Source: Chloroflexota bacterium (GTDB lineage: Bacteria; Chloroflexota; Anaerolineae; Aggregatilineales; Phototrophicaceae). Taken from it: a DNA stretch of 40,385 bases. A program made the translations under genes and the position numbers. The notes under the pieces were generated by a model. The model did no database searches and had not been told where the DNA came from. It saw nothing but the letters and a program-made list of their open reading frames with translations. Below are positions 1 to 11,785 of this stretch, piece after piece (positions within the stretch are counted from its first letter, which is position 1; every line of letters begins with the position of its first letter). Location of the stretch: contig QUBZ01000081.1 of NCBI GenBank assembly GCA_014338005.1, forward strand, positions 1 to 40,385, written 5' to 3'.

Positions 1-30
1 TTGAGCGGCAAGGAACGCAGCTCAACCTGT

Positions 31-58
31 CCGACAACTCGGCTATCGAAGTTGTCGG
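31..58. repeat. Hairpin at left edge
   Basis: Perfect 9-base inverted repeat CCGACAACT / AGTTGTCGG around a 10-base loop, about 70 bases beyond the stop of the CobW gene. Neither strand has a U-tract after it, so it is at best a weak terminator or mRNA-end hairpin. The plus strand just before TAA at 59-61 reads as plausible protein (ending NSAIEVVG), so a gene entering from the left on the plus strand may end here. That fragment is too short to call. Confidence 0.4.
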
Positions 59-129
59 TTAAGTCGCTTGTGTCAGATCATGTCTTGTCTTTTACAAATC
101 AGTCGTGGCAGGTCTGATCTTGTCTACCC

Positions 130-1335
130 CTAGTCCCAGGTTGGAAAAGGATCATGATAACTCGCCCATGTAGCGACATCATGTGTCATCTCATCATCGG
201 TCAGTAGAGCCGCTTCAAGTTGTGCCAACAGATGTTCTTTGGGCATTTTGATACCGATAAACACAAGTTCCTGCCGCCGATCTCCGAACGGCTCCTGCCA
301 GTATTCGGCAATATAGTCATCTATCAAGTGGTCTTGTGGACGCATCGTTTCGGGGGTTGCTGCCAGCCATGTGCCGGCTGGTGAAACGCTGGCGACCTGG
401 CCTGCCAGTGACCAATTGATGCCGATATCGTATCGGGTGGCAAGCCAGATGAAACCTTTAGATCGCAGTACGGTCTGCATATGGTTGCCCATCAAAAAGT
501 CCATTAATCGCTGAGGGTGGAAGGGGCGTCGGGACTTAAATACGAAGCTGCTAATGCCATATTCTTCTGTTTCTGGCGTGTGTTCACCTTCAAGTTCTTT
601 TAACCAACCCGGTGATCGCTGCGTCGCTTCCATGTCAAACAATCCCGTATTGATGATGTGGCGCATATCAACCTGCCCATGTAAGGCGCGGATGAGTTTT
701 GCATCTGGATTGAGCTTGTGTAGCACACTTTCCAGTTCTTCGACTCGCTCAGGTGTGGTTAGATCGGTTTTGTTTAGGATGATGACATTGGCGAACTCTA
801 CCTGGTCAATAAGCAAATCGGAGATTGTGCGATTATCCTCGTCGCTCATTGCCATATTCAGTTCTTTGAGGTGTTGTCCCTCTCGATAATCATGGAGCCA
901 ACAACTGGCATCTACTACTGTTACCAGCGTATCCAGTTGAGAAATATCCATGAGGCTTGTTTCGCCGTTCGGTGTGGGGAATGAAAACGTCATAGCCACC
1001 GGCAGCGGCTCAGCAATACCGGTGGACTCAATCAGCAGGTAATCGAAACGGCCTTCGTTTGCCAGCCGAGTAACTTCTTGCAGCAGGTCTTCTCTCAAGG
1101 TGCAGCAGATACAGCCATTCGTCATCTCAATCAGTTTTTCTTCGGTGCGGCTGAGTTTAGCATCGCCATCGCGCACCAGTTGCCCATCAATGTTTACTTC
1201 GCTCATATCATTAACAATTACCGCGACACGCATTTGCTGGCGATTTTTCAGGATATGATTCAGCAGTGTTGTTTTTCCTGATCCTAAAAAACCGGAAAGA
1301 ACAGTGACGGGTAGTTTTGCTTTGGTGAAAGTCAT
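130..1335 (-). CDS. CobW/COG0523 family GTPase, probable zinc metallochaperone
   Basis: 401-residue G3E-family P-loop GTPase. Visible motifs are Walker [10 protein letters not shown] (about 15-23), the metal-binding CICC (75-78) typical of COG0523 chaperones, ESTG (103-106) and NKTDL for guanine recognition. A CobW C-terminal domain begins near [13 protein letters not shown]. Family members deliver metal to client enzymes using GTP. Zur-controlled ones (ZagA/YciC type) act in zinc starvation. The ATG directly follows the L28 stop with no gap, so it is translationally coupled to two zinc-free ribosomal protein paralogues. That context argues for zinc rather than cobalt or nitrile hydratase. 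It is the last gene of the operon. The exact client is unknown. Confidence 0.9.
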   Translation of the reverse strand: MTFTKAKLPVTVLSGFLGSGKTTLLNHILKNRQQMRVAVIVNDMSEVNIDGQLVRDGDAKLSRTEEKLIEMTNGCICCTLREDLLQEVTRLANEGRFDYLLIESTGIAEPLPVAMTFSFPTPNGETSLMDISQLDTLVTVVDASCWLHDYREGQHLKELNMAMSDEDNRTISDLLIDQVEFANVIILNKTDLTTPERVEELESVLHKLNPDAKLIRALHGQVDMRHIINTGLFDMEATQRSPGWLKELEGEHTPETEEYGISSFVFKSRRPFHPQRLMDFLMGNHMQTVLRSKGFIWLATRYDIGINWSLAGQVASVSPAGTWLAATPETMRPQDHLIDDYIAEYWQEPFGDRRQELVFIGIKMPKEHLLAQLEAALLTDDEMTHDVATWASYHDPFPTWD

Positions 1336-1575
1336 TTAGAGCAGCTCCTCAATTGACCGACCCTGCCGTTTCATAAATTTGACCAGACCGATTTTGTCAA
1401 TCGTCCTGATCTCTTTCGCGGTAACGCGCACCCGAACAAACCGGTCAATCTCCGGCACGTAAATGCGCTTTGTCTGCATATTCAGCCCGAACTTGCGTCG
1501 CGTTGCTTTAAGCGAATGCGGACGATGATTCCCAAACAGCGGTTTCTTTTGGGTGATATTGCGTTTTGCGGCCAT
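1336..1575 (-). CDS. rpmB: 50S ribosomal protein L28, zinc-independent paralogue
   Basis: 79 residues from ATG at 1573-1575, which has GGAG seven bases upstream; a longer frame to 1602 lacks support. The body matches L28: KKPLFGNH, then RRKFGLNMQTKRIY, then RVRVTAKEIRTIDK. Zinc-type L28 has a cysteine-containing N-terminal segment; this copy has NITQKK there and no cysteine at all, so it is a C-minus form. Such paralogues replace the zinc protein on ribosomes when zinc is scarce, sparing metal. It lies between the S14 paralogue and the CobW GTPase, the usual Zur-regulon neighbourhood. The primary rpmB should be elsewhere in the genome, outside this window. Confidence 0.9.
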   Translation of the reverse strand: MAAKRNITQKKPLFGNHRPHSLKATRRKFGLNMQTKRIYVPEIDRFVRVRVTAKEIRTIDKIGLVKFMKRQGRSIEELL

Positions 1576-1595
1576 CATAATGCTCCGAGTTTTTG

Positions 1596-1865
1596 CTACC
1601 AACTCGACTTGGTGACACCGGGAATCAAACCCTGCAAAGCCATTTCGCGGAAGGCAATGCGAGACAAACCGAAACGCCGCATATATCCGCGTGAACGCCC
1701 GGTAATTTTGCAGCGGTTATGCAGCCGGGTCGCGTTAGAATTTTTCGGCAGCCGGGACAGACTTGCCCAATCTCCTTTTTCACGCAGCTGTCGGCGTTCT
1801 TCCGCATATTTTTCTACCAATTGTTGGCGTTTTTTCTCTTTTTCGATGGATGATTTTTTAGCCAT
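1596..1865 (-). CDS. rpsN: 30S ribosomal protein S14, zinc-independent paralogue
   Basis: 89 residues, the length of the long S14 form that lacks the zinc ribbon; zinc S14 is about 61 residues with two CxxC pairs. The C-terminal signature [19 protein letters not shown] and the ending [11 protein letters not shown] are canonical. Only one cysteine is present, so no zinc site can form. S14 binds the head of the small subunit. Start ATG at 1863-1865 follows the stop of the upstream unknown gene by three bases. The L28 start is about 20 bases downstream, so the genes are very probably one transcript. Together with L28 it forms the zinc-sparing ribosomal pair. Confidence 0.93.
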   Translation of the reverse strand: MAKKSSIEKEKKRQQLVEKYAEERRQLREKGDWASLSRLPKNSNATRLHNRCKITGRSRGYMRRFGLSRIAFREMALQGLIPGVTKSSW

Positions 1866-1868
1866 CTT

Positions 1869-2456
1869 TCACTTTCCATTCTCCGTATTTTCAGACAGAA
1901 CACATTCAGCCAGCTCAAACCAACGGACAGGCATCTGCGCCACCGGTATTCCTCCTCTATAGTGCTTACGCTGCGGCCAGGCGGCGATAGCCTGCTCTCG
2001 ATAATCCAACTTAACCTGAGTTTGCAACCAGCTTTCGTAAGTGCCGGCCCAATGCATCGCGCTGAACAGCAGATCAAATGCTTTCTGCCGTTCCTCAGTG
2101 CATTTTGTATTGCTTGTCAAAGGAAGATGGCGTTCGCGCCAGGCATCTGGCTTGAAGCACACATCGTTGGTATAACGTACACGGAACTGTGATCGGCTGA
2201 TGAACAGGCTTCCGATGCTGGTCTGGGCAATCCAAATACCCCAACCCCATAAATTCAATACAGTATTATTTTGCAGGTGGAAAGTATAGGCACTATGATA
2301 GCCCGGTTGTGGTGATGGTCGTTTTTCGGCACCATAGATTAACAGCAGGTTGCCTTCTGTGCGGCGCACATCACACCCCCAACACCACATTTGTTGGTCA
2401 ATGAGTGCAACTGCTGTGCGTTGGCACTTCGATGGGATTTTGACGAATTGACTCAA
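1869..2456 (-). CDS. Unknown protein heading the zinc-starvation operon
   Basis: 195 residues from TTG at 2454-2456; an internal ATG at residue 23 (MWCWGC) is an alternative start. I do not recognise the family. It is rich in Trp and aromatic residues, has a CWGC pair near residues 26-29, and has additional single cysteines (residue 12, NDVCFKP, NTKCTEE, LAECVL). No signal peptide or membrane segment is evident, so it is probably cytosolic. It is the first gene of the operon, three bases before rpsN, so it should share the same regulation. The paired cysteines could bind metal, but this is only inference. Unusually for this window it is followed by three genes of known zinc-economy role. Confidence 0.7.
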   Translation of the reverse strand: MSQFVKIPSKCQRTAVALIDQQMWCWGCDVRRTEGNLLLIYGAEKRPSPQPGYHSAYTFHLQNNTVLNLWGWGIWIAQTSIGSLFISRSQFRVRYTNDVCFKPDAWRERHLPLTSNTKCTEERQKAFDLLFSAMHWAGTYESWLQTQVKLDYREQAIAAWPQRKHYRGGIPVAQMPVRWFELAECVLSENTENGK

Positions 2457-2472
2457 CTGAATGCTCTTACAC

Positions 2473-2486
2473 GATTATCATTAATC
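2473..2486. promoter_or_regulatory. Palindrome near the start of the zinc operon, candidate operator
   Basis: GATTA-TCAT-TAATC, perfect 5-base arms, 17 bases upstream of the TTG start. On the minus strand the sequence contains GATAAT (2474-2479), a possible -10. It is therefore placed where a repressor would block initiation. AT-rich palindromes of this kind are seen at Zur sites, but the match to any known consensus is loose. Confidence 0.35.
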
Positions 2487-2512
2487 AGACTTTGTGTCTT
2501 TAAGCAGTTAAA

Positions 2513-2527
2513 TGATATTTGGTATCA
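2513..2527. promoter_or_regulatory. Second palindrome upstream of the zinc operon
   Basis: TGATA-TTTGG-TATCA, perfect 5-base arms, extendable outward with one mismatch. It sits 57-71 bases upstream of the first start codon. Arms beginning TGATA resemble the cyanobacterial/actinobacterial style of Zur box. The operon content makes Zur the natural candidate, but the assignment is inference. Confidence 0.4.
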
Positions 2528-2583
2528 ATTAGAATTGCAAGGGTTGGTTTTGACGGTTTTTATTGGGGGGATAAGCGGAAGAA

Positions 2584-2616
2584 AATCCGCCGGCAAGGGT
2601 ATCGTGCCGGCGGATT
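2584..2616 (-). terminator. Rho-independent terminator after tatD
   Basis: Perfect 12-base stem AATCCGCCGGCA / TGCCGGCGGATT with a 9-base loop, followed on the minus strand by TTTTCTTCC. It lies 26 bases beyond the tatD stop and separates that operon from the zinc operon. Confidence 0.85.
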
Positions 2617-2642
2617 AGGAGCGGTTGATTTGTTGGAAATAT

Positions 2643-4486
<1,844 letters not shown>

Positions 4487-5461
4487 TCACCCCTTAACCA
4501 CACGCGCGCGGCAGTCATCAAGCGTGTCGCGCAGGCTGTCCTCAAACGCAATCTGCGGCTGCCAGCCGGTGGTTTCTCGCAAGCGCGCGGCGTCGCCCTG
4601 GATGATCGGTATATCCAGCGGCAGCATTCGCGCGGGGTCGGTTTCGATAGTGATACGCCGGGTGCTGAAGCCGAGCAGCGTATCCAGCAGCTTTTGGATG
4701 CTGTAAATTTGGCCGGAAGCGATGTTATAGGCCTCGCCGGGGATGCCGCGTTCCATCAGCAGCCTGTAGGCGCGCACCACGTCGCGCACGTCGGTAAAAT
4801 CCCGCTGCGCCGCTAAATTGCCGACGCGAATGACCGGCTCCTGCTGGCCGGCCTCGATGCGCGCGATCTGGATGGCAAAATCCGGCGCGACGAATCCTTC
4901 ACTCTGGCCGGGGCCGAAGTGGTTAAAAGGGCGCGCACGGATGATCGGCATCTGGTGGCTGAGGTAATATTGCAGCCCCAGCATATCCTGGGCGATTTTG
5001 CTCACGCCGTAGGGGCTTCCGGGGCGCAGCGGCGCTTCCTCGTTAATGGGAAGCTGTTCGGGGCGCACCGAACCGTAAATTTCTGCCGAGCTGATGACCA
5101 GCAGGCGCGGTCTGGTGTTGAGCGCCAGGCAGGCCAGAATCAGATTAAGCTGGGCGCGAATGTTGTTTTCGAGCGTGTCCCAGGGGATGATAAACGAGCG
5201 GCGCGGGGAAGCCTGCGCGGCCAGATGATAAATCTGCTGCGGCTGCACCGCTGCGATTAAGTCATAAACGGCGCGTTCGTCGCGCAGTTCGATTTCGTGG
5301 CAAATAACCGACGGCAGGGCCGAGTGCGGTATCCCCGCCAGCACCGTACCATGCAGTTCGACCTCCGGCATAGTTTCGAGAATCAGCCGCGATAGATGCC
5401 TGCCGACAAATCCCCCGACTCCGGTAATGAGAACGCGCACCGTTTTTTCCCTGTTTTGCAT
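4487..5461 (-). CDS. rmd: GDP-6-deoxy-D-mannose (GDP-rhamnose) reductase, RMD type
   Basis: About 324 residues from ATG at 5459-5461; a TTG one codon earlier is the alternative. It is an NAD(P)-dependent epimerase/dehydratase fold: TGVGGFVGRHL near the N terminus, SSAEIYG, the YxxxK pair in SPYGVSKIAQDML and RPFNHFGPGQ followed by FVAPDFA. The last two are typical of RMD reductases. RMD reduces the Gmd product at C4 to GDP-D-rhamnose. It is adjacent to gmd on the same strand, 87 bases apart. No clear Shine-Dalgarno is visible. The gene starts 29 bases after the stop of the DUF4397 lipoprotein gene and may be transcribed from it. Confidence 0.88.
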   Translation of the reverse strand: MQNREKTVRVLITGVGGFVGRHLSRLILETMPEVELHGTVLAGIPHSALPSVICHEIELRDERAVYDLIAAVQPQQIYHLAAQASPRRSFIIPWDTLENNIRAQLNLILACLALNTRPRLLVISSAEIYGSVRPEQLPINEEAPLRPGSPYGVSKIAQDMLGLQYYLSHQMPIIRARPFNHFGPGQSEGFVAPDFAIQIARIEAGQQEPVIRVGNLAAQRDFTDVRDVVRAYRLLMERGIPGEAYNIASGQIYSIQKLLDTLLGFSTRRITIETDPARMLPLDIPIIQGDAARLRETTGWQPQIAFEDSLRDTLDDCRARVVKG

Positions 5462-5490
5462 CAAGCCGCAATTGCAGCATTATAACGGGG

Positions 5491-7554
5491 CTATCTTGGA
5501 TATTCCAGCAGGAAGGCGCGCACACGGAATGATTGATCTTCCTGATAGGCGATAACGTCATAAAATACCCCGGCGCGGAGATCGGCGAAGGCGATGCTGG
5601 CCGCAAGCTGCCCGCGCGCCGAGTCCAGGATGTCGAGATTATGCTCTCCGGTGGGCATCATGATGATGCCAGACCAGGCTGCGCCGCTCACGTCATTCAC
5701 CAGCGTATAGACGCCGAACGGAATCGTGCGGCGGAAATCGTCTATGGTCGGCTCGTCCGTGCCTTCCGGCAGGTTTTCGATTTCCGGCGCGGCGACCGAA
5801 TAAGCCAACCCCAGGTGCACGCTGCGGTCCAGACTGGTATTGATGAGGCGCAGGCGCGGCGCATCGCCGCTGAAGATCAGGTCAGAGTCCAGCAGGACGA
5901 GCAGCCGGATAAGCCCGGCTTCCGCCGAACCGGAGGCGATAACGGTATAGGTCTGGCCGTTCTGTAAGGTTATGTCCGCCGTCGCCAGCGTTCCGCCGTC
6001 GCGCCCCACGCTGATGACAGGTTCGCGCTGCGGCACGGCCAGCAGTTCCGTGCCTTCGCCGTAGGCCACCGCTGCCAGCAGCGTCTGGCCGACAGTGAAA
6101 TCTACCGGTATCTGGTCTTCCAGGGCGTTCACCAGCCGAACCAGCGGCGCGTCCGCTGCGCCCCCGACCGTTGAGTCGTCGAGCGGGTCGCGCAGGTTTT
6201 CATCCACACCGACGTTATCGCTCAGGATGATCGGCGGGTTGCCGATCCGCCCGGTGACGAGATACAGATAAGTGTATCCGGCGCGGAGCTGCACGTTTTC
6301 GGCGATTTCGACGGTATCGCCGCCTTCGCCGGGCGCGATTTCTGACCAGTAGAAGCTAAAACTGCTTTCTGCCAGCCAGGTCTGCACCGGCGGTTGACCG
6401 ACGAAAATATCCGGCACGCCGGGCAGCGGCCCGCCGCTGGTTTCGAGCTGAATCCGGGGGTAAATATCCAGCGTGTTCAAAAAGGCGATGCGCGCCAGGC
6501 GCGGCGGCGTTGGGGACAGGTCTTCAGGGAAGGTCAGCACCCGCAGATTTTCCGCCGAACCCAATATCAGCAGCGCCGTATAACGCGCCAGATTAAGCTG
6601 GACGGTCTGTTCGGCCAGTGGTTCGGCTGCCGGGCTGCTGCCGGCGGCGTAAATGCGAACGATGTGGTCGCCGGTAGCGGCCTCTTGGCGGGGCAGGGGG
6701 CGGCCAAACTCGGCGCTGCCGGCCAGCAGTTGGTCGTCCAGGTAAACATCCAGCGCACCGCCAATGGTCGAAGCCTGGATGAGACGCACAGAGGTGCGCC
6801 CCGGCGCGCGCGTTTCCATCTGGATGGCAGATGGAGCGGCCTGCTCCCCGGCCAGGATGAGCGTGTAGTGAAAACCTTCACGCAGGTCGGTTTCGTAGGT
6901 ATAAATGGCCGTTTCGCCCTGGCGGAAGGCCAGCCTATTCTGGCCGCTTTTTAAAACGGCGGCCTTGGCACGCTGGCCGTAACCTGCCGGCGGTATCAGG
7001 TCGGCGGCATCCTGCGCGAGCGCGACCCCGGCAGTGCCGTTCAAAAGGTTGATGAAGGTGACGGCGCTTTCCCCGGCGGCCAAAGGGACAGCGTCTTCCG
7101 GGAAGGCCAGCAGTTCGAGATTATTCGGCGTTCCTGCCAGGATAACCAGCAGGGAGTCCCGGTGGTTGAAGGTCAGGGCGCTTTCCAGCAGGGATGCCGC
7201 GCCCGGTCTTGCCCCGGCGGGCATCACGCGCAGTTGGTAATCGCCGGCGCTAAGGGTCGTCGGTTCGGTGAAGCGGCTGAAATCCAGGTTGGTGGCGATA
7301 GCAAGCGGGCCGGCCATGATGTTCACGGGCGGCGCACCCGGCGCGGCGTTGACAAAACGCACAACCGCCTGGCCGACCGGCGTGGAAGTGGCCGCCGGGG
7401 TGGATGATGGCGAAAGATCGGGTGAGGCGGTCGGTGTGTCTGGCGCGAGGGCAGAGGGAATATCCGGCGCAGGTGTGTCTGGAGACACATCCTGGGCGCA
7501 GGCGGCAGCCGACAGCAGGGCGATCAGGAGCGCGATTCGATACAACCAGTACAT
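5491..7554 (-). CDS. Exported lipoprotein with multiple DUF4397-like repeats
   Basis: 687 residues from ATG at 7552-7554, chosen because GAGGG precedes it and a lipoprotein signal (MYWLYRIALLIALLSAAAC) begins exactly there; the longer frame to 7698 runs into the upstream terminator. After Cys19 comes a Pro/Ser/Thr/Asp linker to about residue 55. Then come about six weakly repeated beta-rich units beginning VRFVNAAPGAPPVNI, VTFINLLNG, VRLIQASTIGGALDVYLDD, IAFLNTLDIYP, VRLVNALEDQIPVDF and LRLINTSLD. DUF4397 units are found in extracellular proteins of unknown role, and a surface or adhesive role is a guess. It is paralogous to the neighbouring 887-residue protein but lacks SH3 repeats. Confidence 0.85.
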   Translation of the reverse strand: MYWLYRIALLIALLSAAACAQDVSPDTPAPDIPSALAPDTPTASPDLSPSSTPAATSTPVGQAVVRFVNAAPGAPPVNIMAGPLAIATNLDFSRFTEPTTLSAGDYQLRVMPAGARPGAASLLESALTFNHRDSLLVILAGTPNNLELLAFPEDAVPLAAGESAVTFINLLNGTAGVALAQDAADLIPPAGYGQRAKAAVLKSGQNRLAFRQGETAIYTYETDLREGFHYTLILAGEQAAPSAIQMETRAPGRTSVRLIQASTIGGALDVYLDDQLLAGSAEFGRPLPRQEAATGDHIVRIYAAGSSPAAEPLAEQTVQLNLARYTALLILGSAENLRVLTFPEDLSPTPPRLARIAFLNTLDIYPRIQLETSGGPLPGVPDIFVGQPPVQTWLAESSFSFYWSEIAPGEGGDTVEIAENVQLRAGYTYLYLVTGRIGNPPIILSDNVGVDENLRDPLDDSTVGGAADAPLVRLVNALEDQIPVDFTVGQTLLAAVAYGEGTELLAVPQREPVISVGRDGGTLATADITLQNGQTYTVIASGSAEAGLIRLLVLLDSDLIFSGDAPRLRLINTSLDRSVHLGLAYSVAAPEIENLPEGTDEPTIDDFRRTIPFGVYTLVNDVSGAAWSGIIMMPTGEHNLDILDSARGQLAASIAFADLRAGVFYDVIAYQEDQSFRVRAFLLEYPR

Positions 7555-7640
7555 AAGGCCCTCATTCGGTGGACATTCCGGGTTCTGAACCCTGGACGGC
7601 GCTTTATGTCCATTGTAACTGCCCTGATCGGAAAAGGCAT

Positions 7641-7684
7641 AATAAAAAAGTCCTGCAACCCCTGAATCGAGGCGCAGGACTTTT
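7641..7684 (-). terminator. Rho-independent terminator after the DUF4397/SH3 gene
   Basis: Perfect 11-base stem AAAAGTCCTGC (7646-7656) / GCAGGACTTTT (7674-7684), ending in a TTTTTTATT run on the minus strand. It lies 20 bases beyond the stop of the 887-residue protein, so the downstream lipoprotein gene needs its own promoter. Confidence 0.88.
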
Positions 7685-7704
7685 GCGATGCGGAACAAAG
7701 GAGC

Positions 7705-10368
7705 TTAAGAGTCGAGCGGCCCCAGGGTGTTGGCCGGCACCCAGCCGCGCGCACCGTCATTCGGCAGCTCGATGGCGCTGAAGACGCCGTCCGTGTACAG
7801 CAGGATGACGATACGACCGCGCGTTAACACGGGCAGGCCGTCGCTGTTGCCGCCGGGGTCAACCGTCATGGCGACCACTTCGGCGATCACCTTCAAATAG
7901 GTTACGTCGGTGGGGGTCGCAATGGGGGCCGGTTCCTGGCCTTCCGCAGGGGCGGGCGTTTCTTCCACAAAAATTGGCTCTCGTCCCTCAACCTCACCGG
8001 CAACCAGCGGCACCTGGGCGATGTTGACCAGCTTGCCATTCTGAGACAGGCGGACGAAAACCGCCGTATCGCTGCGCGCCGCAATCCAGCCTTCGATGTT
8101 CTCGAACGTCACCAGCAGCCATTCGCTGTCGCCGGAACGCCCGGCGACGACCAGCCGCGTGCCGCTGGGGATTTGCGCCAGCACTTCTGAACGCACGTTG
8201 GGGTTGCGCCGCAGGTTCAAGTTCGAGCCAGGATCAAGCGCCACTTCGGCGATGAACGCATTCAGAAGCGGGTCAACGGTCGGGCGTTCAATGGGCGCGA
8301 TGTTGGCCGTCACTTCGCCGCGTTCCGTTCCGTCGGCGATAACCAGCAGACCTTCTTCGTCCATGCCTCTGAAGTCAATCGGTTTGCCGTTGACGCTGAA
8401 CTGCATGTACAGGGTGTTGGCCCAGCCGGTGATGCTGCCACCCTCCGGCGGCGAGTAGCTTACGAACACCCATTCGCCGCCCCTGAGCAGGCTCAGGAAC
8501 TCGGTCACGGTGCCGCTCGGTACACGCGCTATCACTTCGCCGTCGGTGCTTGGAGTCCGGCGCAGATTCAGATTAACGCCGGGGTCGAGATTAAAGACGG
8601 TCGCCACCACGCGATCAACCGGAATCTGCGGCGAGGTTACAGCGGTGTTTACCGCCTCGCCCGGCTGATCGAAGGGGATGATCGGCAGATCAGCCAACCG
8701 GACGCGCTGCCCGGCGCTGTTACCCACGCTCAGGAACTGCGCGTTTACCCAGGCGGTGATAAAACCGCCGTCCGGCGTCGCATAGGTCACGTTCAGCCAG
8801 ACTTGAGCAGGCGGCAGGTCTTGATTACCTTGCAGGAAGCTGGCGGGGTCGTCCTGGCCGGGTACGCCGGCGCGCCCGTTCACGGTCAAAAGCGCGTCGG
8901 AGGGCGCGAGACCCAGAGACAGCGAAGTGCGGGTGGGATACTGGCGAAGCTGAATGTTAACGCCGGGGTCAACAATCGGCTGCGCGATAGGAAGCTCGCC
9001 AGGAGGCACGGCAGCCGCTTCAACAGCCGGCGGGGGCGCGACGACCGCCGCTTCGGGGGACTCCGCGCTGACGACCGCGAGTCCGGCGGGCGCGCTGGCG
9101 ATGCCCTGCGCCACGCCGGTAGGTTTGACGAACAGGCGCGCCTCACCGCCTTCACCGGCTGCCAGCAGGTTGTAATACACGCCGCCGTAAAATGCCTGCG
9201 CCGGGATTTCCAGCGTGCTGCTCGTCTCGCCGGATGCGATCGAGAGCGTGATGCCCTGGGCGCTGGCGGGGATGCTGACCGCATCGTTGGCCGCGCCGAA
9301 GGCCAGGCCGTCGGCCAGCAGCGTGCCGTCATCGAGTGCGGCGGTCAGCAGCGAGCTGCCGGGCAGCCCGTTAATCAGGCTCAGGCGGGCCTGCCGCGCG
9401 TCCATGCCGGCGACATTATCCGGGAAGGCTTGCAGCGTCACATCGTCCGGCGTGCCGAGGGCGGCTGCCGTCAGCGCATCCCCAATGGCGATACTCAGGG
9501 GCGCGTCGAGGACGGTTTGATCGGAACCGGCAACTTTAAGCGCGACGTTGTAATCCCCGGCGGGCAGGGCGACATGCTCGGTCATTTCGCCAAAATTCAG
9601 CGCCGGGGCGAACAGTTTGTCGTCCAGATAAATATCAACCGCCGGCGCCCCTGCCACGCCATGCGCCACGCGCACCAGCCCGCCAGGGGCTTCGGCAGCG
9701 GCGGGCGCGGCCAGCAGCAGCGACGATGGAGCATCCGCCGGGCCATAAACGACCAGCGCATACGATACGCCGCTGGTGAACGTCAGAGGGGCGGGCGAAA
9801 CAATCGCGTCCGCCGAAGTCTGGCCGGTCGGCACGACGACAAAATCATAAGTGAAGCCGGTATCCAGGTCCAGGCTGCCGCCCGGCAGGCCGAAAGTCAG
9901 CCCCGGCAGGGCAACCCGGCCATCGGCCAGGGCGATGTCCACGCCGGGCGCTTCCGGGATGGCGTGAACGGCGGTGAAGCGCGCTTTGCCCAACGGCAGC
10001 GGGCTGATGTCGTCCTGATAAATGAGGAACGCCGGCGGGCTGCTGGGCGCTGCTACCAGAGTGACCGCCGCGCCGGATGTGGGGCTGACGGACTGCTGCC
10101 ACAGGGGGGTGAGTTCGCCGGCTGCCGTGACGATGAGCCGGTGTTCGCCGGCGGGAAGATTGACATAACCGGAAACCTGGCCGTAGTCCAGGCTTTGAAT
10201 CGTCAGTTCGCCGTCGGTGTAGATGTCAACCGCCGGCGCTTGCGGAATGGCGTGGACAAAGCGCATCTGTGCGCCGCCGGACGCCTGGGCGAAGGCGCTG
10301 GTCGCCAGGACAAACAACAGCGCCAGCACCAGAAGACCGGTGACGCTTCGTATCGGACGGTGGTTCAT
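7705..10368 (-). CDS. Secreted protein with DUF4397 repeats and SH3-like domains
   Basis: 887 residues, ATG with AGGAG about 11 bases upstream. A Sec signal peptide (about 1-28, ending ATSAFAQA) lacks a lipobox cysteine, so the protein is probably released or wall-associated. The N-terminal half has four DUF4397-like units: VHAIPQAPAVDIYTDGE, VHAIPEAPGVDIALADG, AHGVAGAPAVDIYLDDK and a degenerate LINGLPGSS unit. After a Pro/Ala/Glu linker there are bacterial-SH3-like units with the signature DPGxNLNLRRxP...VxAxxPSGT, at least two clear and two decayed. Such modules usually bind peptidoglycan or surface polymers. It is transcribed toward the related lipoprotein, with a terminator between. Substrate unknown. 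Confidence 0.88.
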   Translation of the reverse strand: MNHRPIRSVTGLLVLALLFVLATSAFAQASGGAQMRFVHAIPQAPAVDIYTDGELTIQSLDYGQVSGYVNLPAGEHRLIVTAAGELTPLWQQSVSPTSGAAVTLVAAPSSPPAFLIYQDDISPLPLGKARFTAVHAIPEAPGVDIALADGRVALPGLTFGLPGGSLDLDTGFTYDFVVVPTGQTSADAIVSPAPLTFTSGVSYALVVYGPADAPSSLLLAAPAAAEAPGGLVRVAHGVAGAPAVDIYLDDKLFAPALNFGEMTEHVALPAGDYNVALKVAGSDQTVLDAPLSIAIGDALTAAALGTPDDVTLQAFPDNVAGMDARQARLSLINGLPGSSLLTAALDDGTLLADGLAFGAANDAVSIPASAQGITLSIASGETSSTLEIPAQAFYGGVYYNLLAAGEGGEARLFVKPTGVAQGIASAPAGLAVVSAESPEAAVVAPPPAVEAAAVPPGELPIAQPIVDPGVNIQLRQYPTRTSLSLGLAPSDALLTVNGRAGVPGQDDPASFLQGNQDLPPAQVWLNVTYATPDGGFITAWVNAQFLSVGNSAGQRVRLADLPIIPFDQPGEAVNTAVTSPQIPVDRVVATVFNLDPGVNLNLRRTPSTDGEVIARVPSGTVTEFLSLLRGGEWVFVSYSPPEGGSITGWANTLYMQFSVNGKPIDFRGMDEEGLLVIADGTERGEVTANIAPIERPTVDPLLNAFIAEVALDPGSNLNLRRNPNVRSEVLAQIPSGTRLVVAGRSGDSEWLLVTFENIEGWIAARSDTAVFVRLSQNGKLVNIAQVPLVAGEVEGREPIFVEETPAPAEGQEPAPIATPTDVTYLKVIAEVVAMTVDPGGNSDGLPVLTRGRIVILLYTDGVFSAIELPNDGARGWVPANTLGPLDS

Positions 10369-10400
10369 ATTTACAACTCTCCTGAAAACCCATCATATCC

Positions 10401-10423
10401 GGGGCAGGATAGTTTCCTGCCCC
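10401..10423 (-). terminator. Hairpin between ahcY and the DUF4397/SH3 gene
   Basis: Perfect 9-base stem GGGGCAGGA / TCCTGCCCC with a 5-base loop, 65 bases past the ahcY stop. No U-tract follows on the minus strand, so it may be a weak or Rho-assisted terminator or a 5'-leader hairpin of the downstream gene. Confidence 0.45.
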
Positions 10424-10487
10424 ATGAAGTCCCTTTTGAGCGGGGCTTGTTCGATCATGCCAGAGCGATTCGGGTCTGGGTAGGGTA

Positions 10488-11768
<1,281 letters not shown>

Positions 11769-11785
11769 CTAAACAAAACGTAAGG

